NCBI RefSeq assembly: GCF_010994275.1
Contig: NZ_WMCD01000010.1
Span: forward strand, 186,001 to 250,000
Direction of reading: 5' to 3'
Length of the DNA stretch: 64,000 bases
Origin: Cyclobacterium jeungdonense
GTDB taxonomy: Bacteria > Bacteroidota > Bacteroidia > Cytophagales > Cyclobacteriaceae
Made by a program: the position numbers and the translations under genes
Notes under the pieces: generated by a model
What the model saw: only the letters and a program-made list of their open reading frames with translations
Told to the model about the DNA's origin: nothing
Database searches by the model: none
In this document: positions 8,473 to 17,712 of the stretch, piece by piece
How positions within the stretch are numbered: the stretch's first letter is position 1
Layout: every line of letters starts with the position of its first letter

Positions 8473-8988
8473 TTAATCCCAGTCGGCAGGTTCATAATAT
8501 AGGGTGGCGTCCTGGCCGATGTTGAATTCGAAACGCCAGCCGTAGCAGTTGGAGAATATGGGGCCGACTTTGAAGTACTTGACCTGGGAAAGGTCGAAGA
8601 ACTCGATGAAGCGCGGGGCGGTTTTGGTGCCTTTGAACCGATTGGTCTTGTCCAGGTGCATCCTGCCAGCGACACCCATTCCTACGGATTTGGTAAGGTC
8701 CATTGCGGCCCGCCGCTGCTGCACGTCTCCACGGGTGAGGCACTGCTGCAGGATGAGAAAGGCTCCGAAGTTTTCGTCCCGCATGCCGTTGTTTTTGAAA
8801 GAGAGCCTTCCTTCGGGGTTTTCCAGGATCATGGATGGGGTATCGAAATTCAGACTGCTGTTCATCGCTGACAGGATATCGTCGATGTCCATGATGGCGA
8901 AGTGATTGTTCTCCTCGCTGTGTGCGATCCGGTGGTACCGGGTGGCCAGGTCGAGGAAGTAGGCTTCGTATTCGGTATACGTAATCAT
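8473..8988 (-). CDS. Phage late protein, unknown
   Basis: A 171-residue protein starting MITYTEYEAYFLDLATRYHR. It has an acidic central part and an aromatic-rich C terminus (YYEPADWD). It lies 12 bases downstream of the 283-residue gene in the same late operon. I infer a virion or tail-assembly role from position only. Confidence 0.55.
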   Translation of the reverse strand: MITYTEYEAYFLDLATRYHRIAHSEENNHFAIMDIDDILSAMNSSLNFDTPSMILENPEGRLSFKNNGMRDENFGAFLILQQCLTRGDVQQRRAAMDLTKSVGMGVAGRMHLDKTNRFKGTKTAPRFIEFFDLSQVKYFKVGPIFSNCYGWRFEFNIGQDATLYYEPADWD

Positions 8989-9000
8989 GAGGATCTGATT

Positions 9001-9852
9001 TTAGCGGCGTTTATTGGTTGTGGATTTTTTGGCGGCTTCTTTTTGCTGGCGGATGCGGAAGGTGATGTCTGTCAGGGCGATGGTAAGATTGGTATTGGCA
9101 ATCTCGGTAAACTGGGTCATGTTGGCCGACAGGCCGGTCATCAGATCGAGCCAGTTGCCGGACTTTTCTTTTGCGCCGAGCTTCTGCATGAGGTCGGTGT
9201 TTTTGGTTTCGTCTTTTTTGAATATAAACGGAAACATCCGGATGATCTGGATGCGGCAGCCATCGAACCACATGAGTATGGCTATCCGTACCGGCAGGGG
9301 AAGCCGGGCGATCTGCCTGGCACGAAAAGGAATGGTGGTATCGAGGAGCGGCACCCGTGGGTCTTCGTGTACCTGGGGATCGTAATCCCTGCGGCGCGGC
9401 CGGTAGAGGACAGCGATGAGTTTATTGAGCCATTCCTCATCCCGGTCCTTCAGGTAGCGAGTGAAATATTGCTCCGCTTTGACGTACTCCCATAGGGTAC
9501 AATTGGCCATGGCGGAGGTCGGACCGTAGAAGGTAGGTTTTAGGACACTTTTCCCCCATATTTTTTCCAGCTTTTGGGCGGTAAATTGGGTGAATTCGGC
9601 AAAAGAGCGGGTGAGGAATACCAAATCGCCCCGTTCGAGGGTATTGGCCTGGAAGAAGTAAAACCACTGGATCCGGAGCCGCTTGTGCCAGGGAAGGGAG
9701 CGGGTGAGGACTATGAAAAGCAGCTTGGCCAGCTTGATCCGGTCCAGCCGCTGAGAGGAAAGCCAAGCTGTCTTGATGACCTGATCGGCGGTGAGCTCGT
9801 CCCATCGGGAAGGGAGTGGGTAGGTGGTTTTATTGATGTGGACCTGGTGCAT
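9001..9852 (-). CDS. Phage late protein, possible tail-assembly factor
   Basis: A 283-residue basic protein. The N terminus has YPLPSRWDELTADQV, resembling the start of phage tail-assembly chaperone-like proteins, and the C terminus is a long charged helix (RQQKEAAKKSTTNKRR). It lies between the lysis cassette and further late genes. The assignment to tail assembly is tentative. Confidence 0.5.
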   Translation of the reverse strand: MHQVHINKTTYPLPSRWDELTADQVIKTAWLSSQRLDRIKLAKLLFIVLTRSLPWHKRLRIQWFYFFQANTLERGDLVFLTRSFAEFTQFTAQKLEKIWGKSVLKPTFYGPTSAMANCTLWEYVKAEQYFTRYLKDRDEEWLNKLIAVLYRPRRRDYDPQVHEDPRVPLLDTTIPFRARQIARLPLPVRIAILMWFDGCRIQIIRMFPFIFKKDETKNTDLMQKLGAKEKSGNWLDLMTGLSANMTQFTEIANTNLTIALTDITFRIRQQKEAAKKSTTNKRR

Positions 9853-9901
9853 CTTTTGGTTTAATCGGTTAACTGGTTAACTGTTTAATTGAAGGATCTG
9901 G

Positions 9902-10411
9902 TTAGAAGACTCCCAAGCCTCTGAGGAAGGAGATAAGGGCAATGATACCTAAGATGACTATGGCTATAAGGATGTAATTTTTTATCTGCTCCCAGAAAGT
10001 GGGTTGGGTTTTGATTTCGGTGGTGGTTTCGATGGTTCGGAGGCGTTCGATTTCTTTTTCTAGCAGGCGGATGGTTTGCTCCTGTTGCTCGCAGATGGCA
10101 GAGATATTGCCCAGTTGATCAATGAGCAAGCCTACCTGCATTTGTGTGTCGGGATCGGTATAGGTAAGGGTATTGGTGATGGTTTCAGACTTGACGCCGC
10201 TCTGGATCAGATGGACCAGGCTGTCGATATTGATGGTCGGCGACTGTATGGTCTGCCCTGGGATCTCGATGATCCGGGGAATCTCCCGGACGATGACAGA
10301 ATCTTTAGTGATGATGCTGGTGCTGACCTGGGGGGCTTTGCAGGAGCTTAGGAGTAGGAGTAAGATTGAGATAGATTGAAGGAAATTGAGGGGGATTGAT
10401 TGGGTTTTCAT
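9902..10411 (-). CDS. Putative unimolecular spanin (lipoprotein with C-terminal membrane span)
   Basis: The 169-residue protein opens with a lipoprotein signal (LLLLLSSCK, Cys at about residue 24). A periplasmic stretch follows with a predicted coiled coil (CEQQEQTIRLLEKEIERLR), and it ends in one transmembrane helix (YILIAIVILGIIALISFL). An outer-membrane lipid anchor plus an inner-membrane span in one chain is the topology of u-spanins, which disrupt the outer membrane in the last step of lysis. It sits directly downstream of holin and endolysin genes, which supports the call. Confidence 0.75.
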   Translation of the reverse strand: MKTQSIPLNFLQSISILLLLLSSCKAPQVSTSIITKDSVIVREIPRIIEIPGQTIQSPTINIDSLVHLIQSGVKSETITNTLTYTDPDTQMQVGLLIDQLGNISAICEQQEQTIRLLEKEIERLRTIETTTEIKTQPTFWEQIKNYILIAIVILGIIALISFLRGLGVF

Positions 10412-10469
10412 GGGGATTGGGGTGAATGCCCCGATCCGGGTGCTGGCCGGAAAGGGGCTGGTTAGTGGT

Positions 10470-10709
10470 TTAGCTTTTTTTGAAAGTGGGCTTGACTACG
10501 AAGTCGTAGACGAAGACCTGTCCGAGCAATGCCAGGATCACTTCGAGGATGCCAATACCTGTGGGCAGTGCCAGGGCAATGCCTGCAAACAGGATGGTGA
10601 CGATCAGGGTGGCGATCTGCCCGTTTATCTTCGGGAAGAAATAGAGCAGCATCTGAGTACCGGAGAGAATGAGGGCAGCGAGGCTGCCGATTTCTGGTAA
10701 GTTTTCCAT
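10470..10709 (-). CDS. Small holin-like membrane protein
   Basis: A 79-residue protein with two or three hydrophobic segments (LAALILSGTQMLLYFF; ATLIVTILFAGIALALP; ILEVILALLGQVFVYDFVV) and a basic C terminus (KPTFKKS). It lies between the endolysin and the u-spanin, so a holin or holin regulator is likely. A second, larger holin is encoded upstream. Confidence 0.65.
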   Translation of the reverse strand: MENLPEIGSLAALILSGTQMLLYFFPKINGQIATLIVTILFAGIALALPTGIGILEVILALLGQVFVYDFVVKPTFKKS

Positions 10710-10726
10710 TTTAAGTCTGTATTTGG

Positions 10727-11176
10727 TTAAGATTCAGTGAAATATAAGTCAGCTTCGGCTTTCCGTCTGGTAACCAATCCAGGGAGAACCTTGCCTCCTG
10801 CATGTACCCATCGGTGGAACTCCTCCCGTATGAATGGATCAGAGGGGTTGGTATTTACCTTTCGGAGCAGCGTCGACCGCTCCAGGGCTCCCAGGCCCAG
10901 GTTAAAGGCGAATGAAACCAGCGCCGAAAACTGGTTTGGGGTCAGGTCGCGGGTAACAAGTCTGCGAACGCCTTTTTCGAAAGATGCGACGGTATCCTGC
11001 AGCAGCTGGGAGGCCTGGGATTCGGTGATGGAATCACCCATCTTTACCGGCTTGCCGTCCGGATAGCTGGTGCTGCCGTATCCGATGGTGGGGATACCGG
11101 CCGGACAGATATAGGCTTCGAGGCGAAGGCCTTCAGAGTGTTTTATTAGGTTGATTCCTGTGGATGTGGTTCTCAT
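10727..11176 (-). CDS. Endolysin, GH24 lysozyme (T4/RrrD type)
   Basis: This 149-residue enzyme hydrolyses peptidoglycan. The active-site region IKHSEGLRLEAYICPAG is followed by PTIGYG, giving the catalytic Glu and Thr. The usual central Asp position appears to be Cys, as in autolysin-type members. The FNLG motif near residue 90 and a C-terminal RRKAEADLY also fit the family. No signal peptide is present, so export depends on a holin. Its start overlaps the upstream holin stop as ATGA. Confidence 0.9.
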   Translation of the reverse strand: MRTTSTGINLIKHSEGLRLEAYICPAGIPTIGYGSTSYPDGKPVKMGDSITESQASQLLQDTVASFEKGVRRLVTRDLTPNQFSALVSFAFNLGLGALERSTLLRKVNTNPSDPFIREEFHRWVHAGGKVLPGLVTRRKAEADLYFTES

Positions 11177-11649
11177 GGTTTATTTCTATTGGTGACTTGA
11201 TCAATAAGATCGAGTAGTTTTTCCAGCCATTCCCATCTGGTGAACCGGTACCATTTTACAAAAATGGACCGGAGCTCTACTGTGATGAAAAGGGTATAGA
11301 AAGGAAGGTTGAGGTACTTGATCAGGTTGATGTCTGATTCCTGCAGCAGCATTTTGGTGGCGACGCTGAATGATATGATGATGGTGAAATAGGCGACGCA
11401 TTTATCCATCAGCTTGTCACGGAATATTTTTCCGGAAAACTCTTTTTGCCGCCATGAGATGTAGGAGCCACTGAAGGTATCCATAATGAAGATGATGAAA
11501 AAAGCAATGGCAAATGCCCACTGGCTGAAAACATACTGGCAAATAAAAAGGCCTAGAGCGGTAACGACGGCATATAGCTTCGGGTGCAGTATTTCTTCGT
11601 AAACATGGGTGAGCTGTGCAGATATGTAATTGAAATTTGGCATAATCAT
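11173..11649 (-). CDS. Phage holin (holin_4_1-like)
   Basis: I take the start at ATG 11649 (ATGA overlap with the preceding stop). ATG 11643 is the alternative, and the longer open frame back to 11766 lies inside the upstream gene. The protein of about 158 residues has N-terminal hydrophobic segments (LGLFICQYVFSQWAFAIAFF), then MDTFSGSYISWRQKEFSGK, a pattern typical of the holin 4_1 family, and a further hydrophobic segment. It is followed at once by the endolysin. Confidence 0.75.
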   Translation of the reverse strand: MIMPNFNYISAQLTHVYEEILHPKLYAVVTALGLFICQYVFSQWAFAIAFFIIFIMDTFSGSYISWRQKEFSGKIFRDKLMDKCVAYFTIIISFSVATKMLLQESDINLIKYLNLPFYTLFITVELRSIFVKWYRFTRWEWLEKLLDLIDQVTNRNKP

Positions 11650-12638
11650 AAGAATACAAGCCCTGCATCGGGGTCGTTTCGGGCAATGTGTGTCTCCTGG
11701 TTTTCGTCTGAAATATAGTTGTCGCTGAGGGTATACTCCGGGAAGTGGGCGGCCTGCTCCTGGCAATATTCCAGAAGCTCGGTAAGGGCTCCCCCTGCTT
11801 TTTTGGCGTAGGAGGCCGCAATCTGCTGTACCAGTTCCTGCGGGGCGGTGGCCTTGGAAGTGGTGATGCGGCTTTGGAGTCCGTCCAGGATCAGGGGACC
11901 ATTGTCCGAAAGGATAAGCATGGTATCCATGAATCCCTCTCCTACTGTGGCAAATGCCAGGGCACGGGAAGCTTTGATGTGGGCTGTGTTTAGCCGGGCC
12001 TTTTGGGCGGAGTCTTCTTCGGAGTAATATCTGAGGATCTTCTGCCAGAAATCCGGTCCTACTGCTTCGCTGATCACCTCCTCCTGCTGGTAATGCAGCA
12101 TGGGGAGCAGCTTATGAAATAATACCCGGCTATCACCCAGATGCACAAAGCGCTGAAACTGCCTCAGGGTACTGATCAGGGAAGACTGGGCGGCCTGGTA
12201 GGTGTTGGTCGCTTCCCAGAGCGTCTTCAGGTCGCCTGTCGGCAGTGTCTCCATCAGCTCCAGGGCCGATTCGATGGCCGACCAGCCTTGTTTGGAAAGG
12301 CTGTCTTTGAGTTCGGCTACCTGCCATTCGAAAGCCGTTTTGGAATTGTCCGTGGAATGGATATGGATACCGGAGCTATCGAGATTAACCTGTCCGAAGC
12401 TGATGTATTCGAGCAGGGCCAGGTGGGCGGTCGCTTCGGATAGCAGCTGCAGGAGGTCTGCTTCTGGGGAATTCCCGGTTTGTCCCTCATTGAACAGGTG
12501 AGCATAGATTTCCTTGCTGAATTTTTTTTTGATGATATCCCGCTCTACCATGATGACTTTTGGATGGATATCGGAAAAATCCAGCTGCAGGGATACCGGC
12601 AGGTATTGTTTGAGTTCGTTGATATTATTGATCAGCAT
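11646..12638 (-). CDS. Conserved Bacteroidota phage protein (DUF6712-like)
   Basis: A 330-residue helical protein located directly after the portal gene (overlap 14 bases). I believe it belongs to the DUF6712 family seen in Bacteroidota phages, but this is from memory of sequence style and not certain. Position between portal and lysis genes suggests a connector or virion component. Confidence 0.5.
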   Translation of the reverse strand: MLINNINELKQYLPVSLQLDFSDIHPKVIMVERDIIKKKFSKEIYAHLFNEGQTGNSPEADLLQLLSEATAHLALLEYISFGQVNLDSSGIHIHSTDNSKTAFEWQVAELKDSLSKQGWSAIESALELMETLPTGDLKTLWEATNTYQAAQSSLISTLRQFQRFVHLGDSRVLFHKLLPMLHYQQEEVISEAVGPDFWQKILRYYSEEDSAQKARLNTAHIKASRALAFATVGEGFMDTMLILSDNGPLILDGLQSRITTSKATAPQELVQQIAASYAKKAGGALTELLEYCQEQAAHFPEYTLSDNYISDENQETHIARNDPDAGLVFL

Positions 12639-13989
12639 CGGTGTCAGGGTTTGGGGTGGTGTCTCGCTTGGATGGGGTGACCTGGTTCAGGGTCTGCAGG
12701 TAGGGCCTTCCCAGCCACCAGTGCGTTTCCCAGTCTTCATTGTTCCATCCGTTGTGCCAGCTGCTGTATTGAAAGGGATCCAGGATGATGTCTTCGTGTG
12801 GTGTGACCAGGCTCATATAGATATTTAGTGCTTCGCGCTTGTCAGATCCGGAGCGGTTGGATCCGCCCTTGCCGGGGATGAGTCCGGAAAGGGATGGATC
12901 GATGCCGGTGGCCGACATGATCTTGATCACCACTTCGGAAGAATCTGCCAGCAGGGCACCGTCTTTCATCTTGTCATCAACTGCGGTGATTTTCCACCCG
13001 CCGTATTCTTTAGCCATGGAGGTCTTGAACATGGTGAATACGGACTTGCCGGCATTTTTTGCACCCATGAGGACATCGTTGATGACCTTGAATTCCTTTT
13101 CGATGGCCTTTTTCTTTTCGGCCGCTTTCATGGAATTAAAGTTGGGGTACCGCTCCGGCATCCAGTAATCAGGCATCTCGATGTGGTAGCGGATCAGGGC
13201 CAGGTTTTTGAGAATTCCCGCTTTGGTTTCCGGGATCATGGCCCCGAAATCCAGCCAGCCGCTGGTCTGCAATGACCACCAGTGGATGAGCTGGTAGTAG
13301 TTTTTGCCTGTGGGATAGCTGAGCGGGAAAATGTATTTGAGCGTTTCCCCCCTCGCCTCTTTGAGTTCTTCGGGGTAAGTATTGAGAATGTCCAGGCACT
13401 CTACCCTCCGGAGTTTGTCGTCATTTTCAGAGCTATTCCACTCGCTCCAATCGGGATGCATGTAGACGAATGGGATGGTGCCGTTTTTACGCTTGGCATA
13501 ACGGCAATCTTCTGCCTCCATGGCAGCGATGCGGGTGACCTGCTGCCGGTCTTCGGATAGAATGATCTGTGGGAAGACGTTAAAGAGGTCGTAGAAATCG
13601 ATGGAAGCCCGGAGCAGGTAGTGCCTATTGCGGTAGCGAAACTGGTCGATTTCGTAGACCATCTTTCGCATGGAGGGGTACTTCTCCGGATCCATCGGCT
13701 TTTTGGTTAAGCGGTCCCGGATGGTGTAATTCAGCCCACCGCCATAGAGGGCGCGGGCCTTCCAGTCCAGGGCGCTGACCAGGTCGGGGTTGTTTTCCTT
13801 GGCAAGCCGGGCGAGCTGGGGGAAGTCATTGGCCTGCCCCCACTCTGCGATAACGAGGCTGTCCCGGAGCTCCTCTTCGGATGGGGGTGTCCATGTGGGC
13901 CTGTTTCTGCCGATGGAAGGCGAGGAGAAGAGCACCGGTGAGGCGGTCTCCTCGAAGTACATGATGCTGCCGTCGTCGTTGCTTACCAT
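12625..13989 (-). CDS. Portal protein
   Basis: A 454-residue protein with features of Bacteroidota phage portals. These are an N-terminal segment with LYGGGLNYTI, a central membrane-distal core, and a C-terminal GKGGSNRSGSDKREALN block followed by a conserved helix (IYMSLVTPHEDIILDPF). The portal forms the dodecameric ring at one capsid vertex through which DNA is packaged by terminase. It lies two genes downstream of the large terminase, as expected. Confidence 0.8.
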   Translation of the reverse strand: MVSNDDGSIMYFEETASPVLFSSPSIGRNRPTWTPPSEEELRDSLVIAEWGQANDFPQLARLAKENNPDLVSALDWKARALYGGGLNYTIRDRLTKKPMDPEKYPSMRKMVYEIDQFRYRNRHYLLRASIDFYDLFNVFPQIILSEDRQQVTRIAAMEAEDCRYAKRKNGTIPFVYMHPDWSEWNSSENDDKLRRVECLDILNTYPEELKEARGETLKYIFPLSYPTGKNYYQLIHWWSLQTSGWLDFGAMIPETKAGILKNLALIRYHIEMPDYWMPERYPNFNSMKAAEKKKAIEKEFKVINDVLMGAKNAGKSVFTMFKTSMAKEYGGWKITAVDDKMKDGALLADSSEVVIKIMSATGIDPSLSGLIPGKGGSNRSGSDKREALNIYMSLVTPHEDIILDPFQYSSWHNGWNNEDWETHWWLGRPYLQTLNQVTPSKRDTTPNPDTDADQ

Positions 13990-14330
13990 AATATTCTGAG
14001 GCCGTTAAAGCGTGTAATGAGTCTGATGTGTACGGTGGTGATGCTGCCATCGGGGGCGGATACGTTCCGGGTGGCATTCTGATAGTGCCTGGGAGATTTG
14101 GAACCTCCGAATCCGTCCACCCTACGCATGTGCATGGGGAGGCCCTTGGCGTGTTTGGTGAGAATGCCACCCTCTATGGTCATCTTCTTCCCGCCGGTGT
14201 CGCGCTTGCGGTCGCCGGTGACGAAGGTGATGGTAAAGGGGCTGGGATTGCCTTTGTGATCGAGGCGGTCCATGGCCCTGAGTGCATCCCTGAGTCTTAT
14301 TTTGGCTGGTTTTGCTTCCACGGGGGTCAA
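13983..14330 (-). CDS. Phage protein, unknown (upstream of portal)
   Basis: A 115-residue basic protein with a probable beta-rich core (PFTITFVTGDRKRDTGG...KKMTIEGG). It overlaps the portal start by seven bases. It is separated from terminase by a gap with a terminator, so it probably begins the portal transcript. Function unknown. Confidence 0.5.
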   Translation of the reverse strand: MTPVEAKPAKIRLRDALRAMDRLDHKGNPSPFTITFVTGDRKRDTGGKKMTIEGGILTKHAKGLPMHMRRVDGFGGSKSPRHYQNATRNVSAPDGSITTVHIRLITRFNGLRILW

Positions 14331-14633
14331 GATAGTGGAAGGATGGTGTGGGGGCTGGGACGGGTTAAAGGAGGCTTGATATTGAAATCTTAGGCACCGG
14401 ATTTTTTTTATTTCTTATTCTAAAAATGCTTAAAAAACATGATTGAAATTCACTTTCATTTTTATAAAAATTTGAATTTCAATTCCTTGCAGGTTTTTAC
14501 CAAAAAACCTGCCGCCCCCGCGCAGGTTTTTTTGACGACCCACCCTGTCCGCTGTTTGCAATTGCACGGCACAAAAAAAATCCGTATGTGATTACGGATT
14601 GCAATTTTTTAAAAAAAAGTGGTCTGATTGGTT
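14331..14633. other. Non-coding gap with inverted repeats between terminase and portal units
   Basis: No gene is visible in about 300 AT-rich bases. GCAGGTTTTT/AAAAACCTGC forms an inverted repeat at 14489-14512, and a further copy of GCAGGTTTTTTT follows at 14521. ATTGAAATTCACT at about 14442 is a weak match to the repressor operator. A promoter for the portal operon probably lies here. Confidence 0.45.
14573..14600 (-). terminator. Intrinsic terminator of the terminase gene
   Basis: AATCCGTA/TACGGATT (eight pairs, six-base loop) followed by eight U residues on the minus strand, 34 bases after the terminase stop. Confidence 0.85.
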
Positions 14634-16253
14634 TTACATAGACGTTGCCAATAGGAATGATTTGTTGCCCTCCATCATCGGCCTGTATTTGGACCAGACC
14701 AAACAATCCAAGGCCTCCCCCCCATGGGTGGCGTGCTGGGGTGCAATGGTTTTCTTTTGTTCGGATGACTTGTCTTTCTGAAAGTCCCCCTTCTTATCTT
14801 TCCGGGTGACTGTTGCTTTAAGGGATATCAAAAGATCAATGTTGTTCCCCCTGTTCACCCTGAAAGGTTTAAGCTTTTGGTCCCCTGCCAAGACCTGCTG
14901 CCAGAGGTAAAACCTGGATCGGTGGTTTGGTGAATAACCAATGTAATTTTCCATCACATTCCATCCTTTCTTAGATAGTTCAGTAATCCATTCGTCTGCA
15001 AAACTGATATCGGACTTGGCGTCCTCCCCTACTGCGGTATGGTCAAAATTATAAATGATGGTATTGTTCACCTTCTTTTTGTGCCGGTAGTACTTATCAA
15101 AATCAGAAACCAAATCCTTTATCTTCTTCGGTTTCAAAACAAAAAGGGAATTGATTATGTCATAGGTGGCATCCTTCTCCTGACCTATGGTAACCCAGTT
15201 GATAGCAGAGTTATAGTCACAGCCCAACTCAAGGGGCATCTCCCATACAAGGTCGGCATCAAACCTGCAATCCTTTTCGGTCCTCCCGGTAAGCCCGTCT
15301 ATGAATTCATTGTTGGGCGCATAGTAGCCATGCTTCTCCTCATCCAGTAAATGGTAAAAGGAATTCTCTGGTTTATCTGGCTTCCGATTCAGTACCGATA
15401 AAGAGAATTCAAATGGGGTAAGTGTGTCTTTAAAGTTTTCAATAACCTTCAAGCCCAGGGCATGGATATTGTCTGACGTAGATGCTCTACTTACATAATT
15501 CAGGCCAATTCTTAATGTATTGATATCATCCAGGTAGCCATCAATTTCCTTTTCAATCTGCTTGATTCGCTTCTTAGTTGCTTTCTCTTTTTCCTGACTC
15601 AGGTTAAAAATTTCCTTCTGAACAGCGAGAATAATGCCAGCCACTTCCGTATTACTTTCCTCCTCTATTCCATAGATCCAGTCCCCTGGCATCCCAGGTG
15701 TGGGCTGATCAGTAGTGAGCAGAAGGCTCTCGCAACATGCCTGCTCACCATACAGATGGGCCTGACCTCTGAGGGTAAGCAATACTTCTTTAAACTTTTC
15801 TCTGGGGAAGAACTTCACCTCATCTGCGTAAATGTAAGCCAGGGAGGCACCATTCGAAATATGGACCCGATCTATCGATATCAGCAGCTGGGCCGATCCA
15901 TTAAACCATTTGATAAGGTGAGTATTGGTATCTGGTTGCCGGTAACAATTGGGGATTTGCAATTCCTCAGGCGGTGCCTTCCGGATCCAGTAGTGAACAT
16001 TTTCTTTAAATCCCATTCTCAGCCAACCTTCCTTCAGTCCAGGGATGATCATATTGAGCAGCTTATCATACGTAATGGACACAATACCGCCCAATGATCC
16101 CGGCATTTCTAAAACGTTCCTTAGAATGAACTCCGATCCCGGCCCTTCTGTCTTTCCAGTACCACGGCCCCAAATGCATGTGCCGAGCTGTGGTCGGATG
16201 AGCGACATTTCCAGTTGCGGAATGTTGTAATGGATCTTATTGATATCATTCAT
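14634..16253 (-). CDS. Terminase large subunit
   Basis: A 539-residue packaging motor. The ATPase domain has a Walker A motif GRGTGKTE near residue 30 and a Walker B motif AYIYADEVKFF near residue 140. The nuclease domain starts near LGCDYNSAIN (about residue 345), which provides an acidic metal ligand, with a further Asp in YNFDHTAVGEDA. It cleaves concatemers and drives DNA into the prohead through the portal. Its start overlaps the end of the small-subunit candidate. Confidence 0.93.
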   Translation of the reverse strand: MNDINKIHYNIPQLEMSLIRPQLGTCIWGRGTGKTEGPGSEFILRNVLEMPGSLGGIVSITYDKLLNMIIPGLKEGWLRMGFKENVHYWIRKAPPEELQIPNCYRQPDTNTHLIKWFNGSAQLLISIDRVHISNGASLAYIYADEVKFFPREKFKEVLLTLRGQAHLYGEQACCESLLLTTDQPTPGMPGDWIYGIEEESNTEVAGIILAVQKEIFNLSQEKEKATKKRIKQIEKEIDGYLDDINTLRIGLNYVSRASTSDNIHALGLKVIENFKDTLTPFEFSLSVLNRKPDKPENSFYHLLDEEKHGYYAPNNEFIDGLTGRTEKDCRFDADLVWEMPLELGCDYNSAINWVTIGQEKDATYDIINSLFVLKPKKIKDLVSDFDKYYRHKKKVNNTIIYNFDHTAVGEDAKSDISFADEWITELSKKGWNVMENYIGYSPNHRSRFYLWQQVLAGDQKLKPFRVNRGNNIDLLISLKATVTRKDKKGDFQKDKSSEQKKTIAPQHATHGGEALDCLVWSKYRPMMEGNKSFLLATSM

Positions 16254-16881
16254 CTTCAGTGGTGGGTTCTAACACAATTGCATCCTCGATTTCGTCGCTT
16301 CTGCGCTTCTCTTCTACCAGCTTTTTAAGCCTCGTTTTCCAGTTGGCAGGCAGTTTGGTATTCAGTTCCTCCGGAAAGAATCCGACCTGAAACTCCGGTA
16401 TCTGGATCCGCTTGTACATTTCGGCATCGGTAGTGCCCATAAATTCAAGAATAGCACTTTTGTACTCTTTCATCAGGCCTGTAAAGGTTTTTCCATCGCC
16501 ACTGTCCCTGGCTAGGTTGATTCCGGTGATTAGCAATTGCATGTAGGTATCGACGTGGTATTGCTTATTGAAGTGGGTGACATCACCAAAGGCTTCCTGA
16601 GTTTCGTTATAGATCCTTCTGGCGGTGGAGTAGGAAATATCCCAGAGCCCTTCCATCATGGAGATGACCTTTTTGGCCCCGCCGTACTTCTGGATCAGGT
16701 TGGAACATTCTTTCATGCGGTTTAGCTTTTCCTCCAGGGCAGGGCTTAGTTGTGCATTAGGTAGCTTGCCCTGCAGGAAAAGAACGATCTTTTCCACGTC
16801 GGTCCGAATACCAAGTTGGTTGGTCTTTTTCTCCGGCCATCGGTTTTGCAGTACGTTATTGTTTTCAGTGTTGGCTGCCAT
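16246..16881 (-). CDS. Putative terminase small subunit
   Basis: I start at ATG 16881; the codon before it is TTG. The 211-residue protein has a helix-turn-helix-like part (KKVISMMEGLWDISYSTARR) near residues 75-95 and a charged C terminus. It lies directly before the large terminase, overlapping it by eight bases. It probably recognises the packaging site. Two candidate small subunits are adjacent. Confidence 0.65.
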   Translation of the reverse strand: MAANTENNNVLQNRWPEKKTNQLGIRTDVEKIVLFLQGKLPNAQLSPALEEKLNRMKECSNLIQKYGGAKKVISMMEGLWDISYSTARRIYNETQEAFGDVTHFNKQYHVDTYMQLLITGINLARDSGDGKTFTGLMKEYKSAILEFMGTTDAEMYKRIQIPEFQVGFFPEELNTKLPANWKTRLKKLVEEKRRSDEIEDAIVLEPTTEDE

Positions 16882-17129
16882 CAATAATTTTTCCTTTTGA
16901 GTGATTCGATCATTTTCACAGCATAGGTCTGGGCCACGGAGCTTCCATTATTGGCAAGGTCCACGATGCTTTTCCGGATCTTTGCTTCAGATAGCAATCG
17001 ACTGCCGCGAATGGCTCTTTCCAGCTTGGGAGATAGCTGGGTTATTTCCAGAATCTCCATGATTTCCTCATCAGAGAAAAAGAGTCTGCCCAGCTCTTTG
17101 GCTTCTTCGATTAGTTCTTCCTCAGTCAT
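16881..17129 (-). CDS. Small DNA-binding-like protein near terminase
   Basis: An 82-residue helical protein with FFSDEEIMEILEI and LANNGSSVAQTYAVKMIE, reminiscent of the HTH and oligomerisation parts of terminase small subunits. TGATG overlap links it to the following gene. It may be a second packaging-recognition component. Confidence 0.5.
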   Translation of the reverse strand: MTEEELIEEAKELGRLFFSDEEIMEILEITQLSPKLERAIRGSRLLSEAKIRKSIVDLANNGSSVAQTYAVKMIESLKRKNY

Positions 17130-17712
17130 TGCCTCCCTCCTTTCGATTAATTTCCCGGCTTATCCAGTCTATATTGAATTGTGCCGTCTGCTGATCAGTA
17201 AAGATCACTCCGGCTTCCAGCCTGGGGTTTTTGGAAAAATTGGCTGATCCCATTACGGAAATGCTCCATTCTTCATTGGTGATCACCAGTACTTTCGCAT
17301 GGCACTTGGTAAGCCGGATATTGGTAATGATGTTGGCGGCCAGCTGAAATGCTTCTGGTTTCCGGCGCTCTATCCGGTAGTCCAAGACTGCATTTAGCTC
17401 GGTGATCAGTCCCTTCTGTATCATATCCACCATGGCCCGCATGGATTCCTCGGATATGGTCCAGGTGGTAAACCATAGTTTACATGGGCCTGTCTGGATC
17501 AGCAGGTATTCCATGAGCTGGTGCATGGACCACTTGCCTCCGGTGGCAAAGGGGATTACCTGGTTTTTTTCAATATTCCCGACTGCTTCTGCCAGGTCTT
17601 TCAGATTGCTGATCAATCTTGGGGAGGGGGCGATATCAGATCTCATTGCGGTCGCTTCCGGACCGGTTGGCAAGTGGCTAATGGTGATATCCTTGGTTGA
17701 AAAAAGGCTCAT
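17122..17712 (-). CDS. Phospholipase D-like domain protein
   Basis: I start at ATG 17712, which gives an ATGA overlap with the kinase gene; a longer frame to 17751 lies inside that gene. The 196-residue protein carries an HxK-type motif in KCHAKVLVITNEEW followed by SVMGSANFSKNPRLEAG, the second half of a PLD active site. Only one HKD motif is seen, so activity would require a dimer. PLD-like phage proteins are often nucleases. Its location next to terminase is unusual. Confidence 0.65.
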   Translation of the reverse strand: MSLFSTKDITISHLPTGPEATAMRSDIAPSPRLISNLKDLAEAVGNIEKNQVIPFATGGKWSMHQLMEYLLIQTGPCKLWFTTWTISEESMRAMVDMIQKGLITELNAVLDYRIERRKPEAFQLAANIITNIRLTKCHAKVLVITNEEWSISVMGSANFSKNPRLEAGVIFTDQQTAQFNIDWISREINRKEGGND

